Translations under genes and position numbers: made by a program | Notes under the pieces: model-generated | Database searches by the model: none | The model's input: the letters and a program-made list of their open reading frames with translations, nothing else | What the model was told of the DNA's origin: nothing | Origin: Tenericutes bacterium HGW-Tenericutes-2 | GTDB taxonomy: Bacteria; Bacillota_I; Bacilli_A; Acholeplasmatales; Acholeplasmataceae | NCBI GenBank assembly: GCA_002839095.1 | Contig: PGXL01000006.1 | Location: 1-64,000, forward strand | Length of the DNA: 64,000 bases | Direction: 5' to 3' | In this document: positions 9,094 to 16,091 of the stretch, in pieces | Position numbering within the stretch: the first letter of the stretch is position 1 | Layout: each line of letters opens with the position of its first letter

Positions 9094-10059
9094 ATGAGTA
9101 TATTTCTCAAGGCCGCAGAAAATGATTTAGAATATGTAAAACTCAATTTTTCTCATATTGGAATGCAAGATGAAAAGAAGAAGAGCTTACTCCATTATGC
9201 AGTCTTAGGATCTGCGATGGATGTGATCCAATATCTTCTCGACTTAGATATCAATGTGAATATGGTTGACTCCCATGGTGAGACACCTCTTTTTGATTGT
9301 GCAAGAAAGGGTAAGCTTGACATCGCTAAGCTTTTAATTTCTAAGTTCGCTACAGTCAATGTTGAAAATAGAGTTGGAGAATTACCAATTCATCTAGCAG
9401 CATTTAAGGGCGAAATCGATATGATTAAGCTTTTGATTGAATCAGGGTCTTATTTAAACAAAAAAACTGCAGAGGATAAATTACCTGTTCATTACGCAAT
9501 TGCTGGTGGAAGAGTAGATGTTATTCCATTCTTACTTAAGGAAGGTAATCAATCTTGGTTTATCAAGGATACCTATGGCAATACACTTTTGCATCACGCA
9601 GCAAAAACCTCAAGTGTTCAAACCATTGACCTTCTTCTCAATCAGAATCTAGATCCAAATGCATTAAATGATCAATTTGAGTCTCCAATCTTTAACGCAG
9701 TCAGGTTCGGTACAATCGATACCTTAAGATTACTGCTTGCAAGTGATGCTTATATTGATATTCATAATAGAAGATATGAAACGCCAATTGATACAGCAAT
9801 GATTTTTGATAAGAAGGATGTCTTAAAGTATTTATCTGATTATATGGTCACTCCTAAATATGAACGATTAGTTCAGAAGCAAGCCCTAGCACTTGCAGTC
9901 TTAAATAGAGACCATGTTTACTTAAGAAAACTATTAGAGAGAGAAACCCCAATGAAAAAGGATAGACTTCAAAAAACAGCTCTTGATTACGCAAAGGAAT
10001 ATAATTTAGCTTTGTGCGTAGGATTACTTAGAGATGTTGAGGTCAATGGAAACACATAA
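9094..10059 (+). CDS. Ankyrin-repeat protein
   Basis: The 321-residue soluble protein is almost wholly built of ankyrin repeats of about 33 residues. Units with the TPLFDCARKGKLDIAKLLI / LPIHLAAFKGEIDMIKLLI pattern run from about residue 28 to 250 (at least seven), and a helical tail follows. There is no signal peptide, so it is probably a cytosolic protein-protein interaction scaffold. AAGGTGGTGAA lies just before the ATG. Monocistronic, with its own terminator. Partner unknown. Confidence 0.88.
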   Translation: MSIFLKAAENDLEYVKLNFSHIGMQDEKKKSLLHYAVLGSAMDVIQYLLDLDINVNMVDSHGETPLFDCARKGKLDIAKLLISKFATVNVENRVGELPIHLAAFKGEIDMIKLLIESGSYLNKKTAEDKLPVHYAIAGGRVDVIPFLLKEGNQSWFIKDTYGNTLLHHAAKTSSVQTIDLLLNQNLDPNALNDQFESPIFNAVRFGTIDTLRLLLASDAYIDIHNRRYETPIDTAMIFDKKDVLKYLSDYMVTPKYERLVQKQALALAVLNRDHVYLRKLLERETPMKKDRLQKTALDYAKEYNLALCVGLLRDVEVNGNT

Positions 10060-10078
10060 ATTTATATTTAACCACTAT

Positions 10079-10108
10079 AGACACACCAAAAAAGTGTGTC
10101 TTTTTTTT
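10079..10108 (+). terminator. Terminator after the ankyrin gene
   Basis: A perfect 8-bp stem AGACACAC/GTGTGTCT with A-rich loop is followed by eight T. Confidence 0.9.
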
Positions 10109-10172
10109 ATTGATATATCAGTCATCTCATGTTATTCTATAATAAACAAAAAACTTTATGGGGGAAATAAAG

Positions 10173-10790
10173 ATGAGATGCATGAAGTGTAATCAGGTCA
10201 TCAAGGACAATGCTTTAGAATGTCCTTTTTGCGGCTATAAAAATGAAGAAGAATTATCAGGTTTAAATTTAGGTAGTATTTCAAAAATAGCTCAAAAAGA
10301 AGAAAATATAACGCCAGATGGCTATCCAAGAGATTATTATCATCATGATGGTAAAAGAGGTTTTAAGGCTATTTTTGATTTGTATAAAAAAGCATTTGTT
10401 TTTAGTGGTGTATCTGATTGGGCAGAATATTGGACACAAAGCTTATTTGTTATGGTTTTTGCAGTGATTAACATAGTCACAAGAAATATAATACTTGGTG
10501 TTAGTCCAAACAATCCTTTACCGATAAACCATTCAATGACTGCTTTAATTTTGTTTATTATTTCTGCGCTTGTTATTTTAATATCAGCTATACCTGTCTT
10601 ATCAGCGACAATTAGAAGACTTCACGATGCTGGATATTCAGGATATTGGTATCTTGCAAACTTCATACCACTGATTGGAAGCTTTATCGTAGTTTTTTTG
10701 ACACTTTCACCATTTAAGAGAACTGAGTATAACCGGGCATATGAAAAAAGACCAACAAATAAATTAAGATTTGAAAAAGAAACAATCTAA
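10173..10790 (+). CDS. Zinc-ribbon DUF805 membrane protein (copy 1)
   Basis: 205 residues from ATG 10173, chosen because GGGGGAA at 10160-10166 sits at correct spacing; an in-frame ATG at 10158 lies inside that site. The N-terminus is a zinc ribbon (CMKCNQ...CPFCGY). Residues from about 65 form a DUF805 domain: a FDLYKKAFVFSG...EYWTQ entry, membrane helices, then RRLHDAGYSGYW and a final helix. Role of DUF805 is unknown. It is followed by a paralogue in the same direction and a third convergent copy. TATAAT at 10138-10143 is a likely -10. Confidence 0.8.
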   Translation: MRCMKCNQVIKDNALECPFCGYKNEEELSGLNLGSISKIAQKEENITPDGYPRDYYHHDGKRGFKAIFDLYKKAFVFSGVSDWAEYWTQSLFVMVFAVINIVTRNIILGVSPNNPLPINHSMTALILFIISALVILISAIPVLSATIRRLHDAGYSGYWYLANFIPLIGSFIVVFLTLSPFKRTEYNRAYEKRPTNKLRFEKETI

Positions 10791-10817
10791 AAAATATATT
10801 CCAGGGGGGAATTCATT

Positions 10818-11393
10818 ATGAAGTGTTATCAGTGTAACCGTATCATTGAGGATTATGAACTCATTTGTCCTCATTGTGGTTTTTTTCATGATCCAGATGT
10901 CAAAAGAGAAGAGCATAAACCATCAGAAAATGTTATCTATGATAGAGATGATTATCATGTAAAGGGGAAAAGAGGAATATTTGCAATACTTAGCTTATAC
11001 AAAAACACCTTTAATTTTTTAGGAGTTGCAGACAGAGGTGAATATTGGACTCAGCTTTCATTCATCACAGTATTTTATATTATTGGACTAGACACACACA
11101 ATAAAATGAGTCCAATGCTACCTCCAGCATCCGACTTTACTAGATTCTTATATTATTTTTCAGCCATAATGATTATCATTTCGATTATACCTATTATTGC
11201 AGCAACCGTGAGAAGATTACATGATGCAGGTAAAACTGGAATGTGGTATTTCATCAATTTTATTCCTTTAATTGGTGGTCTCATTCTACTTTTTCTACTT
11301 GTTATGCCTTATGAGAGAAACATGTATAATAAAGAATTTGAGAAGTCGGTAGCCCATAGAAATATCGATGATCATGTCAATTACGATATCTAA
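10818..11393 (+). CDS. Zinc-ribbon DUF805 membrane protein (copy 2)
   Basis: 191 residues with the same plan as the gene before it: zinc ribbon CYQCNR...CPHCGF, linker, LYKNTFNFLGV-EYWTQ, then membrane helices around RRLHDAGKTGMWYFINFIPLIG. GGGGGGA precedes the ATG. The loop between the first helices is shorter than in copy 1. Probably arose by tandem duplication. Function unknown. Confidence 0.8.
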   Translation: MKCYQCNRIIEDYELICPHCGFFHDPDVKREEHKPSENVIYDRDDYHVKGKRGIFAILSLYKNTFNFLGVADRGEYWTQLSFITVFYIIGLDTHNKMSPMLPPASDFTRFLYYFSAIMIIISIIPIIAATVRRLHDAGKTGMWYFINFIPLIGGLILLFLLVMPYERNMYNKEFEKSVAHRNIDDHVNYDI

Positions 11394-11399
11394 AAAAAC

Positions 11400-11428
11400 A
11401 GCTCAATTCGTCACGAATTGAGCTTTTT
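11400..11428. terminator. Bidirectional terminator between convergent DUF805 genes
   Basis: A perfect 11-bp stem AGCTCAATTCG/CGAATTGAGCT with TCA loop. T-runs flank it on both strands (T5 after it on +, A7 before it, read as T7 on -), so it can serve both convergent genes. Confidence 0.9.
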
Positions 11429-11472
11429 ATTATATGTATTCTTATCATCAAACAGTTGAATATATAAATATC

Positions 11473-11997
11473 CTATTCAGATGGAGCTAACGTTAGAAAA
11501 ATTAAAATCAAACTTCCAAAAAATGGAATAAATGTCAACAACACCAAATAGCCAGAGCGTCCAGTATCATGTAATCTTCTAACCGTAGCAGAAAGACTTG
11601 GTATTAACGTAAGAATAATAAGTATCGCTAATGAGTATAAAATAATCTTTCCAATAGATGAATATGTATCTGGTGAAACTATATATGCATTTCTCATTAA
11701 AGTAAAGGTAATAGATAATACAAATAAATATAGTTGCTGAGTCCAATATTCAAACCATCCAGAATAACCATGGAAATCAAAGGCGTTCTTATACAAGTTT
11801 AATATGGCGTATATTCCATGAGTTTTTTTGTAGCTTTTAACCTTTTTTGGATATTTCGTGAATGCTGAAAACTTTTGATCCTTAAGTGGAATCTCATTCG
11901 GGTTTTCATTTTCAATATGAGCATCCATCCCATAATCACAGTATGGACATGTTAAATCCGTACTTAAAATCTCATTTTTACACTTTTTACATTTCAT
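11473..11997 (-). CDS. Zinc-ribbon DUF805 membrane protein (copy 3)
   Basis: 174 residues on the minus strand, third member of the local family: CKKCKN...CPYCDY zinc ribbon, then LYKNAFDFHGYSGWFEYWTQ, hydrophobic helices and RRLHDTGRSGYL. It ends shortly after the last helix, so its C-terminus is shorter than in copies 1 and 2. A GGGGGAG ribosome site precedes the start. It faces copies 1 and 2 across a shared terminator. Confidence 0.8.
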   Translation of the reverse strand: MKCKKCKNEILSTDLTCPYCDYGMDAHIENENPNEIPLKDQKFSAFTKYPKKVKSYKKTHGIYAILNLYKNAFDFHGYSGWFEYWTQQLYLFVLSITFTLMRNAYIVSPDTYSSIGKIILYSLAILIILTLIPSLSATVRRLHDTGRSGYLVLLTFIPFFGSLILIFLTLAPSE

Positions 11998-12018
11998 TTT
12001 TTCTCCCCCTCGAGCTTT

Positions 12019-12924
12019 TTATTTGAAATATTTTTTTGCGTATAATTTAGGTTTTCTATTTACATCCATAATTCCCCAATGCTTTTCAGGCTCAGTTGGA
12101 TCATCTGATCCCTTCCAGGGCTCATCAAATGCTTCAAATAAAAACATCGTAACTTGATTTTCCTCACTCCATAGCTGCATTTGATCTAAATAGAACTTTT
12201 GATTTTCCTCAGATGCATCCTTGGCATTCATCTTTTCATTGGCTTCTGTAGTCCAACCATATTCAGTAAATATCACTTGCTTATCAGGATATTTATTTTT
12301 ATTTTTGTGAAAATCACCAACTGTATATTCAGCAGCTTGTTCTAGAGGGACCTTCATCCATAGTGGATAGGAATGAATCGATATAAAATCAACTTCCTTA
12401 GCAATCTCTTCACCCTTAGTTTCCCAATAATAGGAACCCTCACAAAAGGTGACTTGAGTTTTTGTTTTACTCTTCAAATATCTAACATGATCTGCCATCG
12501 TTGATGGATTCATTAAATTAGAATGCCAATCTGAGGTACATTCATTACCTACAGAAGCAGCCAAAACAATATCACCATATTGATTACATAAATCTGCTAA
12601 AAGGTCTAATTGTTGATAATTCTTGACCTTATTCGTTTTGATTTCTTCGTCACTATGCAATCCACCCCATGGGCAGTTTGGATTGGATATCTCTCCAAAT
12701 GGCTCTACACCGAGCATAACCTTCAAGTCGATATTGTGTTCGGATATGACCTTTAAGACGGTCTGGGCGTGATTATAGGGGTCATACATGCGAATATAGT
12801 TGAAATGCTTCTCAAGTATTTTTAAATCAGATAAGACTTCATCATAGGTTGGATAAACCTTTGTATGTGGACTTTGGTTTTCTCTATAACCTGAATAACA
12901 AATTGCTTTACCAAATGGAATCAT
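12019..12924 (-). CDS. GH17-like glycoside hydrolase (putative beta-1,3-glucanase), cytosolic
   Basis: The 301-residue TIM-barrel protein resembles glycoside hydrolase family 17. Candidate acid/base is the Glu in SVGNECTSDWH and candidate nucleophile the Glu in VIFTEYGWTT; FISIHSYPLW is also barrel-like. There is no signal peptide, so it would act inside the cell or be released another way. AGGAGAT precedes the start. It lies 18 bases after the CPBP protease gene, so they may be cotranscribed. The substrate could equally be another beta-glucan or a glycolipid sugar; the family call is by motif only. Confidence 0.7.
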   Translation of the reverse strand: MIPFGKAICYSGYRENQSPHTKVYPTYDEVLSDLKILEKHFNYIRMYDPYNHAQTVLKVISEHNIDLKVMLGVEPFGEISNPNCPWGGLHSDEEIKTNKVKNYQQLDLLADLCNQYGDIVLAASVGNECTSDWHSNLMNPSTMADHVRYLKSKTKTQVTFCEGSYYWETKGEEIAKEVDFISIHSYPLWMKVPLEQAAEYTVGDFHKNKNKYPDKQVIFTEYGWTTEANEKMNAKDASEENQKFYLDQMQLWSEENQVTMFLFEAFDEPWKGSDDPTEPEKHWGIMDVNRKPKLYAKKYFK

Positions 12925-12942
12925 CTTAAAATCTCCTGTTTT

Positions 12943-14097
12943 TTAAAGTATAAACAATATAACAACAATACTAATTAGATTGGATAAAATATGAACTGCG
13001 ATAGGTACCATAATATTTCTATTATTCTTAATGTAGATATACCCAAAGACAAATCCCATCACGAAATAGCTAATACCATTGACTAATGCTTCAGCTATCG
13101 ATGCTTCACCGACTAAATGGATTAGTCCAAAAACAAATGCAGATACAAATAAGGCTGTTTTATCGGATTTAATTAATCCAAAGATTGCTTTTCTAAAAAT
13201 AAGCTCTTCAACAATTGGTCCTAGAATAACTGCTGATATCATCATTAAGATCATTCCATCGGATCTTAAAGCAGATACGATAACCTCTTGATTGACTGTT
13301 TCACCTGGAGCGAGTCCAAATATACTACTTAGAAAACTAGATAAATAGCCTGATGCGATATTACCAAGCATAATATATAAGTAACCAATGATAACTGCAA
13401 TAAAAAATTGTCCTTTTTGTTCCTTTGATTCCTTAAAATCGTACTCTATATCCATCTTTAATAAATATAAAATGCCTGGAAGAAGTAAAATATAAATAGC
13501 AAAGTTTAATAAAGCAAGTGTAAAAGTCTTTAATTCTGTAACAGGTCCAGTTAGAAGAATTGTTTTTCCTAAAAGCATTTCTGGAGTCTCTTGTGTGCTT
13601 CCCTCATAAATTCTTATTGGTATGCCAGTAGCCCATTGCTTAATTGTAGGAGTTATTGAAAGCATGTTGATTAGAGCAGCTTCTTTAATCTTTATAAGCT
13701 CTGTATCTGGATCGGTAATCAGTAATAAACCCTCATAATAATCATTTTGCTTATTGAGCAAGATGTGAAAGCCTTCATATATTGCAACTGATTTCACTGC
13801 ACCTGCATACTGATCCTTATAAAGCTCAAAGGTCTCATCATCCATAAAGGCTATACCACCAAGGTCTGAAGAGATATTTTCAAATATCAGCTCAGTTTCA
13901 TTATAGGTTACCTTTAAAGCAGGTATTTCACTTGCTGCTAAAAAGAGGACAGAGGCTAAGACGTACATAATTAATATATATACAATTAACGCATATCCAT
14001 AATTCTTTTTGTGCTCGGGGTTTTGTCTAACTTTTCTTTGCTTAATTTCTTCTTTAAATAGATCCTCGAATTTTATGATCTCGTTATTATTATTCAT
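12943..14097 (-). CDS. CPBP-family intramembrane metalloprotease
   Basis: 384 residues. One N-terminal helix (about 36-56), an extracytoplasmic domain (about 57-185), then a multi-helix membrane domain with the CPBP/Rce1 motifs: EELIFRKAIFG (Glu-Glu...Arg, about residue 295), FGLIHL (His about 325) and HILSNL (His about 370). These residues form the metal site of CAAX/bacteriocin-type proteases. The extracytoplasmic insertion is unusual and may sense or bind substrate. First gene of a two-gene minus-strand unit; divergent from rdgB across 107 bases. Confidence 0.85.
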   Translation of the reverse strand: MNNNNEIIKFEDLFKEEIKQRKVRQNPEHKKNYGYALIVYILIMYVLASVLFLAASEIPALKVTYNETELIFENISSDLGGIAFMDDETFELYKDQYAGAVKSVAIYEGFHILLNKQNDYYEGLLLITDPDTELIKIKEAALINMLSITPTIKQWATGIPIRIYEGSTQETPEMLLGKTILLTGPVTELKTFTLALLNFAIYILLLPGILYLLKMDIEYDFKESKEQKGQFFIAVIIGYLYIMLGNIASGYLSSFLSSIFGLAPGETVNQEVIVSALRSDGMILMMISAVILGPIVEELIFRKAIFGLIKSDKTALFVSAFVFGLIHLVGEASIAEALVNGISYFVMGFVFGYIYIKNNRNIMVPIAVHILSNLISIVVILFIL

Positions 14098-14137
14098 GTC
14101 ATCACCTTATTTTATTATAGCGTAAAACATTCAAATA

Positions 14138-14166
14138 TTATACTAGACAAATAAATATGTGATAAT
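14138..14166 (+). promoter_or_regulatory. Promoter of the rdgB operon
   Basis: TTATAC (14138-14143), 17-base spacer, GATAAT (14161-14166) with upstream TGT as extended -10. AGGTG at 14194-14198 is the ribosome site. Confidence 0.6.
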
Positions 14167-14204
14167 ATATATTAATAATAGATATGAGGAAGTAGGTGTT
14201 CTAT

Positions 14205-14795
14205 ATGATCGAAATCCTGATAGCAAGCCAAAATGAGCATAAGATCAAGGAACTCAAAGAAATATTTAACCACACAGAAATTAGACTCATCTCCCTTAAG
14301 GAGTTAAGTGATTTTGAGGATGTAATTGAAGATGGTGAAAGCTTTTTAGATAATGCACTCATTAAAGCAAAATATTTCGCAAATAAACATAAAAGAATGA
14401 CGATATCTGATGATTCAGGATTAGTCGTAGAAGCACTGGACGGACGTCCAGGTATTTATTCAGCTAGATATTCAGGTAAAGGGGATTATGAGAATAATTT
14501 AAAGGTCCTTTGTGAATTAGAAAATGTTGAAAATAGAAGGGCTTACTTCGTTTCTGAGATTGTTTTGTGTTATCCTAATGGTGTATACAAAAGTTTTCGC
14601 GGGGAAGTTCATGGATATATTGCAAACGAGATTAAAGGTGACCATGGTTTTGGCTATGACTCCATCTTTTACATGCCTGAATACCAGATGACCTTTGGGG
14701 AACTGGAATCAGAGATTAAGAATAGAATTTCACATCGAGCAAATGCGTTAAAGCTTTTGAAGGAGAATATCGATGAAATTATTAATTACAAGTGA
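14205..14795 (+). CDS. rdgB: XTP/dITP diphosphatase (RdgB/HAM1 family)
   Basis: 196 residues from ATG 14205; an in-frame GTG at 14196 is part of the ribosome site. The enzyme hydrolyses non-canonical purine nucleoside triphosphates to monophosphates. Family motifs: SQNEHKIKELKEIF near the N-terminus, DDSGLVVEALDGRPGIYSAR, GDHGFGYDSIF and the C-terminal SHRANALK. The 3' end overlaps the next gene by 23 bases, a common rdgB-yfcE pairing. Confidence 0.93.
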   Translation: MIEILIASQNEHKIKELKEIFNHTEIRLISLKELSDFEDVIEDGESFLDNALIKAKYFANKHKRMTISDDSGLVVEALDGRPGIYSARYSGKGDYENNLKVLCELENVENRRAYFVSEIVLCYPNGVYKSFRGEVHGYIANEIKGDHGFGYDSIFYMPEYQMTFGELESEIKNRISHRANALKLLKENIDEIINYK

Positions 14796-15213
14796 TGTTC
14801 ATGGTGATTTTGAGGGCTTAAAGGAAGTCATCAAAAGGCATCCTGATGTTGATTATCATATCAACGCAGGGGATATGTGCATTGACCCAAAAAAATATGA
14901 AAGATTTCATATCATTACCGTTAAAGGAAATAATGATTTTGGAGTGGATCTACCTTGGTTTAGAGTACTAGATTTAGAGGGAATTAGAATTTTATTAACC
15001 CACGGACATATGGAGTTTGTTAAGTTTGGCTTTGATCGCTTAAAGCTAAAAACGAAGCTCAATGAAGCAAGTATTGTAATATTCGGTCATACCCATGAAA
15101 GATATTTAATGGCGGATGACGAAATCATGTTGATAAATCCCGGCGCACTAGGTGACTATCATAGAAGCTACGCCATCTATGAAAACGGACAGGTCACTTT
15201 CTATCAGAGGTAA
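14773..15213 (+). CDS. Metallophosphoesterase, YfcE/MJ0936 family
   Basis: The 146-residue calcineurin-like phosphodiesterase has metal ligands visible in TSDVHGD (residues 6-12), NAGDM, KGNND, LTHGH and FGHTHERY. Family members hydrolyse phosphodiesters with Mn or Ni in vitro; the physiological substrate is not known. It overlaps the end of rdgB and is two bases from the kinase-like gene, so the three form an operon. Confidence 0.9.
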   Translation: MKLLITSDVHGDFEGLKEVIKRHPDVDYHINAGDMCIDPKKYERFHIITVKGNNDFGVDLPWFRVLDLEGIRILLTHGHMEFVKFGFDRLKLKTKLNEASIVIFGHTHERYLMADDEIMLINPGALGDYHRSYAIYENGQVTFYQR

Positions 15214-15215
15214 GT

Positions 15216-16082
15216 ATGGAGCACAGCAAACTGATTCAAGAAAGAGCAGCTAAAGCCTTTCATGTTAATGAAGAGGATGTAAAGGTATTAAATAGAATGC
15301 TAGGTGGAATGAGTCATTTAACCTATCATATCGAAATTAAAGGCATAGAATACACATTTAGAATTATCGGTAAGGATGGCAATCTATTTGTCGATAGAAA
15401 AACAGAATTAAAGAATTTAGAAATTATTAAAGACTTAGGACTCAATAACGAAACCGTTTATTTTGATGTCGAAACTGGAGAAAAGGCTGCGAAGTTCGTA
15501 CCTGGAGTCGTCTTAACTACTGTGGATTTTCATCCACACTTAAAAGATGTTTCTGATACTTTAAAGAAGCTACATCATTCTAATTTAAAGCCAGCTTCAG
15601 ATTACGGCTTAATCGAAAGACTTGATCTTTATGAAACCTATACCAATATTAGAAGTAATAAATATATAGAATTAAAGAATAACTGGATTAAGCTTTACAA
15701 TGAAGAACATAAAAATATGCCTAAGGTATTTTGTCATAACGATGCCCAAAGGTCAAATATGGTGATTGGAAAAAATCAAATCTATTTATTAGACTGGGAA
15801 TATGCAGGATGGAATGAATTTTATTATGATATCGCATCCTTCGGTAATGTGAAGTTTGAAGACGCTTTAGAGCTACTAGATGTCTATTTAGGTAGAAAAG
15901 CGAATCTTGATGAACAAAACTCAGTCAAGTTCTATAGAATGTTTCAGGCACTACAATGGCACCAGGTAGCACTGAGAAAAGAAATGGTTGGATTATCAGA
16001 AGTCCTTCATTTCGATTTTAAAATGCTCGCTGAAAAATATTTGAATTTAGCTGATCGTTTATATAATGAAATTAAAGGATGA
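15216..16082 (+). CDS. Choline kinase/aminoglycoside phosphotransferase-fold protein
   Basis: 288 residues with the APH/choline-kinase fold. The Brenner loop HNDAQRSN (His174-Asn181) supplies the catalytic Asp, and DWEYAG (Asp193 on) is the metal-binding motif as in LicA-type choline kinases. N-terminal GGMSHLTYHIEIKG is the nucleotide loop. Likely phosphorylates a small alcohol or amino alcohol; choline or ethanolamine is an inference from DWEYAG. Third gene of the rdgB operon. Confidence 0.85.
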   Translation: MEHSKLIQERAAKAFHVNEEDVKVLNRMLGGMSHLTYHIEIKGIEYTFRIIGKDGNLFVDRKTELKNLEIIKDLGLNNETVYFDVETGEKAAKFVPGVVLTTVDFHPHLKDVSDTLKKLHHSNLKPASDYGLIERLDLYETYTNIRSNKYIELKNNWIKLYNEEHKNMPKVFCHNDAQRSNMVIGKNQIYLLDWEYAGWNEFYYDIASFGNVKFEDALELLDVYLGRKANLDEQNSVKFYRMFQALQWHQVALRKEMVGLSEVLHFDFKMLAEKYLNLADRLYNEIKG

Positions 16083-16091
16083 TGATTTGAT

